Assembly (NCBI GenBank): GCA_032622095.1
Contig: CP136061.1
Coordinates: forward strand, 200,626,244 to 200,690,243
Source of the DNA: Siphonodentalium dalli
Lineage: Eukaryota; Mollusca; Scaphopoda; Gadilida; Siphonodentaliidae
Direction: 5' to 3'
DNA: 64,000 nt
Shown: positions 1 to 11,344 of the stretch, piece by piece
Numbering within the stretch: the first letter of the stretch is position 1
Layout: the number at the start of each line of letters is the position of its first letter
Program-made: the position numbers and the translations under genes
The notes under the pieces: generated by a model
The model's input: the letters and a program-made list of their open reading frames with translations, nothing else
The model's database searches: none
Told to the model about the DNA's origin: nothing

Positions 1-87
1 CATCGTTTTAATCACAGTTGATCGGGATTACATTTGGTTGTGTACACGTGATACTTATATAATAATCATTAGTAATAGGTATACGGT

Positions 88-93
88 TTTATT
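88..93 (-). promoter_or_regulatory. Poly(A) signal for terminal exon copy 1
   Basis: The minus strand reads AATAAA here, about 230 bases past the stop codon of the exon at 322-644. The same signal sits at 20,091-20,096 in the duplicated block, in the same flanking sequence, which supports a real 3' end rather than chance. Confidence 0.5.
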
Positions 94-321
94 GTTCGTC
101 TGCGTCTGCAAAAATGGTGCTTTTCTTTGTCAGATCGATGTATAAATTATATTTAGATAGCCATTGTTGTGTGTCTACCTGGAAGGGAAATTGTGAAAGC
201 TATGATATGTTGTTTCTTCGGGGCTATTACATCGTTGACATCGTCCGTCATATCTCAGTAAAAACTGGTAGAGAATGATTCATAGAGTGTGCATGACAAT
301 ATTATGTGTATATTACATAGT

Positions 322-644
322 TCAATTATAATATGATGGCTTCTGTTGATATTGTTGTTCTCTCGGTGTTTCGTCTCTAGACGTAGTCTGTTCGTATGGT
401 GGTGGGGGGGCATATGCTTTCTGCATTGTGTCCTGGTATTCCACGTGTCCTGTGTGCGGCTGAGGCTGGTGACCTGCCTGTTGAGGCTGGTATCCTGCTT
501 GCTGAGGCTGGTACCCGGCCATTTGTGATCCTGGCTGCACTACAACATTGTGATTAGGGTAGTTTCCTCCATATTGTAGTGTCGTGATTGTCGCCACTGT
601 AGTTCCCTGGGGTGAATCCAGTACCTGACCTGGTTGTCTGCGAC
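322..644 (-). CDS. Terminal exon copy 1: PPxY-containing cytoplasmic tail
   Basis: The exon starts after a minus-strand acceptor (ACATTGTAG then GT CGC AGA) and ends at TGA (322-324). It encodes a low-complexity tail: RRQPGQVLDSPQG, then repeats of GYQPQQA, then APPPPYEQ and a C-terminus ending SYYN. The PPPY matches the PPxY motif bound by WW-domain proteins such as Nedd4-type ligases (known for the motif; binding here is inferred). The frame is open throughout and the acceptor leaves two bases to complete a codon, exactly as in the copy at 20,260-20,600. The tail has fewer GYQPQQ repeats than copy 2. No transmembrane exon was found upstream before 6 kb, so this is either an alternative last exon of the gene whose other exons are at 21.5-25.4 kb, or an orphaned duplicate. 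Confidence 0.65.
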
Positions 645-1160
645 CTACAATGTTAAAAGGACTTGTCTCACTTCAATATGAATGTACGGTTTAGCGATTG
701 AGACCAAAATATATAAAATGCATAGAGTATGATATATACAGTACCATGTTGTTTCAGTGTCCAGATTTGATCGTGGCTATATATTCAATCACTGCCATAT
801 GATTATAAAATTCACGCAATGTTCACTAAAATGGTTGCCACTTTGCCACATGATCATTCCCTGGTAACAGTTTCCATGCAACTACTCGGAATTGAAAGTA
901 ATGTGCAATTATAGGTTATAGCGTCGTAATTCCGCGCTAAGAAACTGCGTGTTCTACGCCGTCAATACCCTGTTGTGAAATTTGAGATATATCTGGTCAG
1001 AAGAGTGAACCCAACTTGTATTAACGGTATCAATGGTTGCTAAGCATATACCCCAAGTGATCGAATGACACCACTTCCTGTGCATTCATTGGCATTATGT
1101 CCAATTTTAGACATCTCCTATAGGCCATGGCGATGTCATGTTCAAATGATGTCACATGAC
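645..1160. other. Intron-like sequence, no gene seen
   Basis: Bases 645-835 match the intron upstream of the second terminal exon (20,601-20,790). The rest is part of the stretch missing from copy 2. I see no coding signal. Confidence 0.6.
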
Positions 1161-1164
1161 TTAA

Positions 1165-1658
1165 AGGCACGGGAGGCCTTAGTTGTCGAAAATATTCATA
1201 TTTGTTTCAATCACCGTAAACAGAAAAACATTAAAACGCATACAGTTTTGTTCATATATACCATGACCATCGCGTAAACAGCATGCTATCATAAAGACCT
1301 ACTATGTTTTACCTAAGCAAGAGCCTGATTGTGTTACAGAAGGCAGCACAGTGTTACTGGCTAATCACACACAAATGATATAAACGCTCTTTATTCGTTC
1401 CATATCAGGAATTCAACAACAAAGAACGCTCTTTATTTTTACCATCATAATATAAACAAACACCAGAAAAGTAACCTTTTATGCTTTTGTTTACATAACA
1501 ATGGTCAAACATATGACAATAACATACTGTGTATGCGATATTTCTTATTTGTATACGGACAACGTCTGTCTACATTTTAATATTCTTTCTGTTTGTGGTG
1601 GTTTTTGACCGGTGGAAAATTTTTCACAGCGTACCCACAGCCAAGTCCTCCCGTATCT
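1165..1658. mobile_element. TTAA-flanked MITE, family 1, copy a
   Basis: The element is 494 bases and is flanked by perfect TTAA at 1,161-1,164 and 1,659-1,662. Its ends are inverted: AGGCACGGGAGGCCTTAG on the left, and AGATACGGGAGGACTTGG read from the right. Interior marks shared with other copies include a CTCTTTAT motif in both orientations and a GTGGTGGTTTTTGAC block near the right end. TTAA targets are typical of piggyBac- and Kolobok-mobilised elements (established); which transposase moved it is unknown. No transposase frame is present. It lies in the intron stretch present only in copy 1 of the duplication. Confidence 0.8.
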
Positions 1659-1662
1659 TTAA

Positions 1663-2107
1663 ACTTTACAAAATTGCTCAATAATGCGCACGCACAAGTA
1701 GATCTGACTAGATGGTTTTTGTGACCATACAATCCCTTTCCACATGACTACTCTTGTGCAATGCCGAAACGTGCAACTGTATAATGCATATTGATACTAT
1801 ATATACATGTAGGGGATCGTTGATGTGATTGTATCATTAGGCCTACGCAAAAATCAATACATTTATATTGTATCCTATGCGCATGCGCGAACAAATCGAC
1901 TCATATAAGTGACTGCGCTTTCATCACATATGCCAGAACACTGATTATGTATACAAGAATAATTTAAACCCAGAAGAGTGATGGAAATTGTGTCTACAAT
2001 CCTGCGAACCAAGAAACAATGTAGTGCATTACGCCATCGCTTCAAATAATGTACGTTTGTTGAATTGTTCACTGTGCGCATGTGCTTATTTCCCTACCCC
2101 AACTAGT
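1663..2107. other. No gene seen
   Basis: AT-rich spacer between two MITEs. A 68-codon minus-strand frame at 1,875-2,081 has no recognisable domain and is probably chance. Confidence 0.5.
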
Positions 2108-2656
2108 CAGGGGGGGGGGTGACTAAACATTTCCGGCACATATGCCGGGGTGGGTGGGTTGATGGTCAAAGCCACCAACAATCATTTTTTTCCGCAACTA
2201 AAATAAAACTTTCCTGCTTGTTTTTTAGTGTTTTGGCAATGAGTTGGGCTTCAAAACCACTTTGAATGAGAGAAATAATGTAATTCTAACTGGTAAACTG
2301 ACTGCAGGCAGTTATCGTGTTGTATTTTGTTGCAAATTTTGAAATCCAAGATGGCCGCTGGCAGCCATGTTTTTTTGGCCGAATGACCTCAAAATAACTC
2401 ATTCCTATTTACATGTCCATGTTAACATCCATGATAAATAGTATGCACAGAAATTCATATACAGCTGTTTACAGTGAATTTCCCCCCACAAATCTCTGTT
2501 GTAGTGTTAAAAGGGGGGGTGGGTGTCAAAAAATGGTCGGAAAAAACTGCCGAAAACGGAAAAAAAATTGGCGGTGGGGGTGGGTGGGTACAAAAAATTA
2601 TCGAAAGGGAAAAAATGCCCTACGTGCCTGAATTTTTTTTTCGACCCCCCCCCCTG
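2108..2656. mobile_element. G-tract MITE, family 2, copy 1
   Basis: The 549-base element begins CAGGGGGGGGGG and ends CCCCCCCCCTG, and is flanked by a perfect 7-base direct repeat AACTAGT (2,101-2,107 and 2,657-2,663). The copy at 17,034-17,563 has the same ends and its own perfect 7-base repeat. The interior contains a TGACTGCAGGCAGTTA palindrome and, at about 2,343-2,440, a block matching the reverse complement of the 164-bp satellite at 60-64 kb. No transposase is encoded. A 7-base target duplication is unusual; an 8-base hAT target with one mismatch is a possible alternative. Confidence 0.85.
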
Positions 2657-2802
2657 AACTAGTCGGCAAAAAAGCCATACACATGCACCCATGGCAACGC
2701 TGAAGTTTCTGGGGATCATTTACATAGATATTAGTGGATATACCAATGGTTATAATATGTATCAACATGCTACATAGGTTTATGACGTGACTGAATGCTA
2801 CT

Positions 2803-2861
2803 GGCCGCAAAAGCGGCCAATCGAGTATATGAACGTTTTCTGGCTGGCCGCTTTTGCGGCC
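2803..2861. repeat. Pair of mirrored GC hairpins
   Basis: GGCCGCAAAAGCGGCC at 2,803-2,818 and GGCCGCTTTTGCGGCC at 2,846-2,861. Each can fold on itself (6-bp stem, 4-base loop) and the two are also complements of each other. They stand out in AT-rich surroundings and lie in the stretch absent from the other duplicate. Confidence 0.75.
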
Positions 2862-3305
2862 AGTCGGGTTCAAATGGTTAACCCTATGCCTTGTGCCGGT
2901 ACTGCATGTTAGTCTGAGTTGTTCGGAAAGAATATTCTAATGCGAAAATTATTTCTCCTGAAACTATCATCTCCGGTAAGCAGCTAACAAATTGGTTTAA
3001 ATACATGTAATATGTTACCTTCCACACATCCAATCGCAAATAGCTTCGCGAATAAAGCAGAAATAAAAGGCTAGGTTACTATTTGGCCGGTATTTCAACT
3101 GGGCAAAGGAGCAGACGAATGAGCGAAATTGGGCAACAACACTTAAGTTTCAAAAAGTAGAAATACATTTTAATAATATATTTTCTGCTCAAAGTAGGTA
3201 TACACGATTCACGAATGAATATTGATTATGAGCTCAGTGAGCTGTTGTCTACCATGGTCGTTGTGACACTTCTAACTGTTTTCCCGCGCGTTCAATACAA
3301 CTTGT

Positions 3306-4570
3306 TCACCCCCGTGTACGTGGTATCGCCAAAACCGAGGGTATCGCCAAAACCGAGAATATGGGAAAGTCATTTTCACGTATATGATATGGGGATATGT
3401 TTGTTTATCATCGTAATACAGACATCGAACATCGTATGTGTATATATGTCCACACGAAGCAGGAGTATTTATCCACTAGTTGTCATTTAGTTTTCCCAGA
3501 TCAGACCATTAATTTATTTTTGGTGAATTTTTTCAATGGTGTTTTTGCTTTTGCTCACTCAATTTTTCGAGAACATCCATTCACTAGTATAGTTCCTGGA
3601 CTCCCACGCTTCCAAAACAAATGCCGGTATATAGTTGAATCTGTCAATGAAGCATACGATTTGACAGAATTTAAAAAATCCGTGTCGTTCTCAATATCCG
3701 CGCGATATGAAGGGACCACTGTCGGTCCAGAAAGATGCGAACGGCACAGATGAAGATGCGCCAAACGCCGAGTTTCTGTGCAGTAAATATGCGTATTACT
3801 TAAGGAGTTCTGATGAGTTTTCTAGTTTTTTTTATGTGTATCTGAGACTGATAAATTGGACTGCGAATGTCATCTGAAATATGAATCCATAACATATTCG
3901 AAATATTGTGTGCATATATATTATGAATGTGTTTCAATTGAAACATTCAGATTTGCGATCTCAAGAACGTGAATGAATGATAACGCGATGCCTTGATCAC
4001 ACGCACGTGAATGCTGCCGTTCGCATGCATGCAGCTAATCGGTTATTCGTTTAGTATTAACATGATTGGAGTTTATATATAGACCACACATGCTGTATCA
4101 ACGATTTGTTATAATAATGTTTATTTTACAGACTTTAAATTATGACTCGTTCCCACTCGAGTAGACCGTTACGCGACAATGAAACCGAATCATCTTATTA
4201 AATATACATATATATATCGTATTGCTCCAACTTATGCAATTCTGGCTTTTTTGAGAGTCATCAGATAAAATTGTAACGATTCTATGTTAACACACTAAAC
4301 ATCCGAACATATATGTACACACACACACACAACAAAGTTACTGCTATTTATAATAAACACTTCACTGTGGAACATGTGTATACTGTCATGATTGTTATGT
4401 GCACATGTAAATTGCACTATAGTTTATAACTTTTCTAATTTAGCCCCAGGACCACATATTTAGTGGGCATAATATTTACACAAGACTTCATTATGTTATC
4501 GTATATGTTGCATATAATGTAATTGATATGTATGTTTAACCGAAATGAATCTTATCTCCGTCCTGAGTTT
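3306..4570. other. Unassigned region
   Basis: Past the end of the duplication. There is a 19-base direct repeat (GTATCGCCAAAACCGAG) at about 3,322-3,358 and a 118-codon plus-strand frame at 3,397-3,753 that I do not recognise. A short CA microsatellite lies near 4,317-4,332. The rest is AT-rich with nothing identifiable. Confidence 0.4.
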
Positions 4571-4575
4571 GGTTT

Positions 4576-4855
4576 ATGGTTCTAACCAAAGTAGTTGATC
4601 TTTCTGCACTTCCACCATGTGAGGAATCTTTAATTCTACACTCAAAACGAGCCAACATGATAGCAAAACAGTGGACACTTGCAACCGTTGCCAAATCAAC
4701 CACTCCCGGTGTAGCACTTCATGGATGGACGGCCGATAGGCAGCCTGAGTTGTTTGAACCATTCTTCTCATAAGATGTTGCACAGAAATTCTATTAACTG
4801 ATACAATCACATTTGATGAAATTGACAGTGACAGGGAAGATGAGATTACATAATC
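4576..4855 (+). pseudogene. Remnant of an unnamed metazoan repeat-associated protein
   Basis: A 65-codon frame contains LPPCEESLILHSKRAN, then a region ending in ALHGW. From memory this resembles a block seen in uncharacterised invertebrate proteins that are often repeat-associated, where LPP, a following LH.KRA.Y-type helix and a GW are conserved. After the stop at 4,771-4,773 a shifted frame continues with TFDEIDSDREDEIT and a stop near 4,852, as if the original end followed a frameshift. No flanking exons are visible. The function is unknown and the family match is a recollection, not a search result. Confidence 0.3.
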
Positions 4856-5626
4856 CGTGGGCAGAACTATTGCAATTTATAATATGAATTCTATCAACTA
4901 GTATGAGCGACCTTTCGAGTTTAGTATAGCATAAAACTGAAAGCATTGAGAACACTATCTTGGGGTAGGGTTAAGTTTTACTTTATTTCTCAATTCTGGT
5001 CTGGTACATGATTATAGCATTTCATATCTGATATTGGGGAAGAATTTATGCTTATTGTGGTACATGTTGTGCAGCTCTATCCATAAAACTGACAAAGTCA
5101 TGGGAATTTTTCAAAAAATTTCACTTAAATATAATACAAATTTTAGCCAATTTACCCCAAAAAAATCAAATATTTAAACAAACTAGACTCTACCATAACA
5201 TAAACCTTCTCAGATACATGCTAAATCCATTTTATTACATGATCCTACCGTTATTCCATTCAATAAACCCATTCTATAAATTGTGATATTAAACGTTCGT
5301 TTAATAACAGGAAATAGTGCCAGGTGACCTTTGACTTCCGGTTTGTGGTTTCTTTACATTTCGTACGCTACGTCTCAAAATACTATGGCTTCCAATATTT
5401 TTTCAACAAACTATAATGAATGAAAAGTTTGAAAAGTATTGTCATATAATATACGCCATTAAATACGCCAAAGAGTCTTTATTTATCTGGGACTATTTAT
5501 TTGCGCGGGCAAACAACGCAGAGTTGTGTGAAACGTCATCGCATGCCTTATAGAAGTTGATGTTAGTTTCGCGTCCAATTTGTTGATTTAAGTATGTTTT
5601 GTCAAGGTTTTGGATCATGTAATAAA
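4856..5626. other. No gene seen
   Basis: AT-rich sequence with no open frame of note and no repeat matched elsewhere in the window. Confidence 0.5.
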
Positions 5627-5782
5627 TAGAATCTACAACTCGTCCCAAGTTTATAGCGGAATTTACAAAACTCGTCCAGTAAATTAGGTCTGGACCTCGC
5701 CAAAGGCTCGGTCCAGACCTAATTTACTGGACTCGTTTTGTAAATTCCGCTATAAACTGGGGACTCGTTGTAGATCCTCTAT
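5627..5782. repeat. Long near-perfect hairpin 1
   Basis: Arms of about 65-70 bases are almost perfectly complementary around a loop near GCCAAAGGC. The arm contains AATTTACAAAACTCGTCCAG and its complement. RNA from this site would fold into a long double strand. The sequence is unrelated to the hairpins at 16.65, 21.68 and 40.55 kb. Confidence 0.85.
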
Positions 5783-6384
5783 ATATATGATAAGACTCTG
5801 AATTGGTTAACAAAACGGAACGAAAACGTGCTATTTTGACTTGACAGGTATTTTCAGATATAAAATCAGTTTTAGGGGGGTGGGTTAAGTTTTTGGAAAT
5901 ATCTCGGCTTTCTGGATATCATTGATTGTGATGTTGATAGTATTAAATCAGGTATATAATGCTAAAAAATTTGATGCACTACCGAGAGCTTTATACCGAA
6001 AAATGAAAATTTTATAGGAAATCTTCTGGAAAACTTTTTTGAAAAAGCACTGCAATTTATGCATTTTTTGGGCATTTTCGTGAATTTTTCACAAAATTTG
6101 TTGGATAATATAACTTTTTGGACATCATAAATGTTAAGCAACCCAGATAGAATAAATATCTGATATTCAAGTATATTTTATTCAACATTTGTCTTATTTT
6201 AACTGATTATACTGAAATTTGCTGGTCAAAAACACCAAAAAGGTCAAAAAAATATATTTTCCACATGTTCCGCCCTGGATACCTCAGTGTTTTGGAACCC
6301 CCCATGGGACAAGGATAATTGGAGATAGCGTCAAAATTTCTACCCTTTCGTGTGACACTACCCTCATCTGGGGGCCGGTCTAAT
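5783..6384. other. No gene seen
   Basis: AT-rich with many AAAAATTT-type runs. No feature recognised. Confidence 0.5.
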
Positions 6385-6709
6385 GGGGTAGTTTTGGAAA
6401 CGCAAGATTATCGTTTGAAAAAAATACCGAAAAGGGCGCGTTTGTTGTCAAAGACTGGTGTATCGGATGAGGTTCTAAGGGAAAATTGACCACCTGAAGT
6501 TCAAATAGGCTTAACTCATGGCCGGCGGGACATATAGTTAACACTCTCGCCTGTGGAAAATAATTTGTTGTTTGTAACCTACACTGAAAAAACGATATAG
6601 TGGATATTCCTACTATTTATAAGAGTAGGAATTGTTCTCACCCATGCAAAGTGTAGATTTGCTATAGCCTGATAGGGAAGCGATTGAGACTATACTCAAT
6701 TTAAGTGTA
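6385..6709 (+). repeat. R-43 dispersed repeat, partial copy
   Basis: Matches about 8,873-9,199 and 42,560-43,003, starting near GGGGTAGTTTTGGAAACG and ending at TTTAAGTGTAC. It breaks off exactly where the LINE coding fragment begins, so the junction is chimeric: either the LINE inserted here or a deletion joined the two. Confidence 0.75.
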
Positions 6710-7498
6710 CAAGGCTTACTTGGTTTAAGCTCTCTCGCTTCCTTTATAAACAAGCGAAAACTCTGTTTCTTTGGCAATCTGTGTAGAACTCCAGACGGGA
6801 GAGCTGCAAGGGACATTTTCATTGCACGCTTGAACGACAACCTTGTATCGAACCAAACATCTAACCAAACACCAAACGTTGCCTCATTTTTAACAGACGT
6901 ACATATATTGGCAAATGAATACAATCTCACATCGTATATTGTAGACTATGCCTCACATGGTCAGTTTCCAACTAAAAGTCAATGGAAAACCCTTGTTACA
7001 CAGCATATCAACTATAAAAACAAAACTGAGCTAGAAAACCGCATGAGAGGCGACCAACCATTAACGGCATTCAACAAAAGTCACAATTGCCTTTTTCCAG
7101 CCCAACTATGCCATAGCTCATGTAGAATTATCGACTGTGAAAAGCATAAATTCATACTCGTGGGCAAGCTGTTGACCAAAATCACCTCTCCAGAACCTGG
7201 CAATTGTAAGGTATGCAATTCTACGTTCAGCAACATTGTTGAACACGCTATTTTGGCATGTTCTGCAACGTCCGATCAGAGAATACAAGTATGGTACGAT
7301 ATCATTGATATGTTTGGCGTACCGTTTTTCATACATATTGATTCTCTACCTATTCAAGAGCAGTCGATGGCATTCGTAGGTTGTTTATCAACCGATATTA
7401 GATGTATCGTTTCCCACACACGTGTACATGAACTAACGGTATTTATGGTCCGAACTTCATTCGAATTGTGGACAAAATACATAGCACGCTGCAATTGA
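6710..7498 (+). pseudogene. LINE A: reverse transcriptase C-terminal end
   Basis: An open frame of about 262 codons without a start codon. It begins with GLLGLSSLASFINKRKLCFFG, continues through LCRTPDGRAARDIF, and holds the zinc-finger-like motif CKVCNSTFSNIVEHAILAC (CX2CX9HX4C) that follows the RT domain in many non-LTR elements. There is no RT catalytic core, so it is a 5'-truncated copy. The same CX2CX9HX4C block and a similar continuation occur at 53,882-54,199, so the two are the same family. The frame is intact over its length, which suggests a fairly recent insertion. The host would not use it; it is a dead 3' end. Confidence 0.75.
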
Positions 7499-7965
7499 CC
7501 ACTTTATTTCTGCAATTGTTCGGCTACAACTAACTCGTGCGAAAACGTCACAATTGTCTTACGCCAGCACACGCGTGGAATGATGCAATATTGCTATCTA
7601 ATATAAGACTTATCATTTTCTGCATCACTCATAGATCATAGAATACTCTCGATTTGTTCTTATGGTGGCAATGGAAACAGAATTTCAGGATCCACATGTC
7701 CGCATATTACAAAATAATTACTGTGCTGTTGCTATCGTGTTCGTAAAGCATATTGATGTATATACAGGCACATACATCATCGACCGCGAGAGCTATACTA
7801 ACACTGTATGAATGTTTGTGTGTGCGTGCTTCTAGCTCTTGTTCAATTCATACTAACACCGTATAAGTTATATGTTTATGTTCAATTCTTAATGTAATTG
7901 TATTCATAATGTATGCCTCTCCTATAATTGGAGGAAATAAAATTATATCTATTATATATTTTGGA
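7499..7965 (+). mobile_element. LINE A 3' untranslated tail
   Basis: AT-rich sequence after the LINE stop codon, ending near GGAGGAAATAAAATTATATC, which contains AATAAA. The exact end cannot be fixed because no intact empty site is visible. Confidence 0.45.
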
Positions 7966-7969
7966 AGAT

Positions 7970-8695
7970 CTGTGTGTGTGTGAGGGTGTGTGTGTCAGTG
8001 TGTCTGTCTGTAATCGATGGACTCAAAAACGGCCGCGCCGATTTCGATGAAACTTGGTATGTGTGGGTATTTTCGGCTGGGGAGTGACATGGGCCTATTA
8101 ATTTACCCGTGAGACGTGACCTTGAAATCGGGTAATTTCAAGGTCAAACGCTCGAATATCACGGGATTTCGATGAAACTTGGTATGTGGGGATACTTTCG
8201 TATGGGGAGTCTCATAAGCATATTAATTTGCCCGTGCGACGTGACCTTGGCCTTGAAATAGGGTCATTTCTAGGTCAAACGCCCGAATATCACGGGATTT
8301 CGATGAAACTTGGTATGTGGGGATACTTTCGTATGGGGAGTCTCATAAGCATATTCATTTGCCTGTGCGACGTGACCTTGACCTTGAAATAGGGTCAATT
8401 CAAGGTCAAATCGCCAATTTTGATGGTATTTCGACGAACTTTTATACATAGGGTTACTTTTGTCCACTGGGTGTTTTGGACGGGTCAAATCGTGACCCCG
8501 ACCTGACCTTGACCTTCAAAATGATCAAATCAAGGTCAAATCGGGTGAAACCGGATGGATTTAGACGGGTACTTTTGTCGGGTACTTTTGTTCGGGCAGT
8601 GTTTTGGACGGGTCAAATCGTGACCCCACTTGACATTGGCCTTCAAAATAGACAATTCAAGGTCAAAGCCCGGACGAAGTCGGGTCACCTTCTAG
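7970..8695 (+). repeat. Tandem repeat rich in TCAAGGTCA
   Basis: A TG-rich microsatellite (7,970-8,010) is followed by diverging repeats of about 126-131 bases marked by ATTTCGATGAAACTTGGTATG (8,041, 8,167, 8,298). Each unit holds direct and inverted AAGGTCA sites: I count ten AAGGTCA in both orientations, eight of them as TCAAGGTCA. The last units diverge and shorten. No protein is encoded. Confidence 0.8.
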
Positions 8696-9535
8696 TATAT
8701 ATATATAAACAAAAATATGGCTGCTGATTGGTTGATTATCATTGAGGGGAAATTCCCAGAATATCATAGCCTACGTAAACATGGCGATCATTTTTGTTTA
8801 GGTGGCCTGGTAGGGTTCCTAAGTTACGGAAGTTGTTTGGGTTTTTTATGCTGCTGAGTTTTAGGCAGTAAATGGGGTAGTTTTGGAAACGCAAGATTAT
8901 CGTTTGAAAAAAATACCGAAAAGGGCGCGTTTGTTGTCAAAGACTGGTGTATCGGATGACGTTCTAAGGGAAAATTGACCACTTGAAGTTCAAATAGGCT
9001 TAACCTCTGGCCGGCGGGACATATAGTTAACACTCTCGCCTATGGAAAATAATTTGTTGTTTGTAACCTACACTGAAAAAACGATATAGTAGATATTCCT
9101 ACTATTTATAAGAGTAGGAATTGTTCTCACCCATGCAAAGTGTAGATTTGCTATAGCCTGATAGGGAAGCGATTGAGACTATACTCAATTTAAGTGTACA
9201 CATCTAAGATATCTACACTTATTTGAATATACATCGACCACGTGACGATGTTCATTTTCGCGGTACGTCATTATTTTGGTAACGCCATTTTGTCTGAACT
9301 TGATAAGTGCATAAAATATTCTTTATCGGTGGGAATCATTGAATTTTCATGTAAGTACGGACTGTCGACATGTCGGAATCGTGGTAACGTAAACACGGCA
9401 ATGTTTTGGGTTCATTATTTTTTATTTAGTTGTGGAATTTCATTGAAAACACCAACAAAAATCGTACCATTCTTGGTTAGGTAGGCCTGTACTGCTGATC
9501 GGCGCCAGACTCTCAGGAACACAGTTAAAACTAAA

Positions 9536-11344
9536 AGGTACGGTTGGCCTTGGCGGTGGGTATCCTGTGAAAATATTTCCACCCGTCAAAAACCGCCACA
9601 AACAGAACTCGAGACAGTTAAAGAATTTGTATATTTGGGAGTAACCTTTTTTTTACAATGGAAGATTTTGCCAAAATTTGAAAAAAATAGTTACAATTGG
9701 CACAAGAGCAATGTATGGATTTCTAAACAAAGTGAGATCTCTCAAGCTTCCAATCGATATTATGTTAAAACTATTTGACTGTATGATAGTACCCATCCTA
9801 TTATATGGGAGTGAAATTTGGTGTCACGAAAGAACTAAAATTATTGAATCGCTTCATCTTAAATACTGCAAAATTATAGGATATCTGAAAACAAGTACAC
9901 CAAATTATATGGTTTACGGTGAATTTGGCAGACACCCTCTGTCCATTGAGATAAAGTGCAGAACACTATCTTACTGGTCCAAACTACTATCACACGATGG
10001 CTCAGAACTTGCAAAAAAAAAATATATTCTTGTTAAAGAATTGGATCACAACTATGATGGCTCATTCAATAGCCCATGGCTATTTTTTATTTCTAAAACA
10101 CTGAAAGAACTTAACATAGAAAGAGTATGGACAAATCAGTCAGGTTTAACAAATGCTGAAATTAGAAATATAAAATCAGAGCTTATTGAGCGACACACAA
10201 CATAACTATTTACTGAAATGCATAATGCAAACTCATCTAGAGCACGTTTTTATATGAGTATTAAAACGAGGCCGGGCATGGGTCGCTATCTAAGTTCCTT
10301 ACCGGCTCACTTAGCAAACATTTGGCTAAAATTTAGAACCGCAAATATAAAACTGCCTGTCGAATATACAAGATGGAAATCTAAATCTGTGGATAATGGT
10401 GACAAAACCTGTGGTATTTGCGGTGATGGCACGGGTGATGAATACCATTTTATTATTATTTGCAAAGAACTACAGATAATTCGAGCAGACTATATCACGA
10501 AATATTACTGGGAGAATCCTACGAAAGAAAAATTCGAAAGACTATTATCTTTGGAAAATCAACTATTACTGAAAAAAGTTAGTATTTTTATCAAATTGGC
10601 ATCAAGAAAATTAAAATATGACAGCCGATTATTCCAAATTGAAAAACGTGTGATTAGGTGCATTATTTATATCCGTGAATAATTATTTCAGGCAAAATAT
10701 TATAATGATATTATAAAGGATTAAATTATAATATAATATATATAAGATATAATACATATTACGATATATCTATACATTTATCATATTATATATTAATATA
10801 TGTATGATTATGTAACAATTGTTTTTTGTGACCTATTGTAAATATTGTAAATATTGTATATATGTTATAGCATGTTTCGCCTTAATTGACGACTTTGCAA
10901 TAAACAATCAATCAATCAGAAAGAACATCTAAATGTAGACAGACTTTGTCCGTATACAAATAAGAAATATCGCATAAACATTACGTTATTGTCATATATT
11001 TGACCATTGTTATGTAAACAAAAGCATAAAAAGTAACCTTTCTGGTTTTTTTTTTATATTATGATGGTAAACATAAAGAGCGTTCTTTGTTGGTGAATTC
11101 CTGATATGGAACTAATAAAGAGCGTATATGTCATTTGTGTGTGATTAGCCAGTAGCATTGTGCTGTCTTCTGTAACACAATCAGGCTCTAGCTTAGGTAA
11201 ACTATAGTAGGTCTTTATGATAAAATGCTGTTTACGCGTTGGTCATTGTATATATGAACGAAACTGTATGCGTTTTAATGATTTTCTGTTTACGGTGTTT
11301 GGAACAAATATGAATATGTTCGACAATTAAGGCCAACCGTGCCT
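9536..11344. mobile_element. TTAA MITE family 1, copy b (split by LINE B)
   Basis: The ends are inverted: AGGTACGGTTGGCCTT on the left and AGGCACGGTTGGCCTT from the right. TTAA follows the right end; the left target is degenerate (TAAA). R-43 copy 2 has an uninterrupted site at about 43,530 (AAAACTTAAAGTAACTGC), which is a natural empty site containing TTAA. Removing the LINE leaves about 494 bases, the same size as copy a. Confidence 0.85.
9606..10918 (+). pseudogene. LINE B: 5'-truncated reverse transcriptase element
   Basis: Coding begins at about 9,611 with ETVKEFVYLGV, the conserved YLG segment downstream of the RT core. A run of eight T near 9,650 shifts the frame by one. The frame then reads through AMYGFLNKVRSLKLP, DCMIVPILLYGSEIW, an in-frame TAA at 10,203, and a zinc motif CGICGDGTGDEYHFIIIC (CX2CX8HX4C), ending at 10,682. 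The 3' tail ends CAATAAACAATCAATCAATCA, a short AATC repeat as in several non-LTR clades. A CAGAA at both sides (about 9,603 and 10,917) may be the target duplication. It lies inside the family 1 MITE, so it is younger than that insertion. Confidence 0.8.

Larger units (their letters stand above)
1..3305. repeat. Segmental duplication, copy 1 (terminal exon and intron)
   Basis: This block matches 20,012-21,185 in the same orientation: 3' UTR, terminal exon, and upstream intron up to about 3,305. Copy 1 has an extra stretch of about 2 kb between roughly 835 and 2,880 that copy 2 lacks; it contains two MITEs and a pair of GC-rich hairpins. Homology stops about 300 bases before the place where the transmembrane exon lies in copy 2, so copy 1 seems to carry only the last exon. 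A short third piece is at 19,222-19,300. Confidence 0.8.

Noticed and set aside
2413-2873. Several 60-90 codon frames
   Set aside because: They are read-throughs of G, C and A runs in the family 2 MITE, repeated at 17.0-17.6 kb.
3397-3753. 118-codon plus-strand frame
   Set aside because: No domain, no splice signals and no repeat in the duplicated block; not enough to call a gene.
6613-6930. 105-codon minus-strand frame
   Set aside because: It is the complement of the LINE A coding region and of R-43 sequence.
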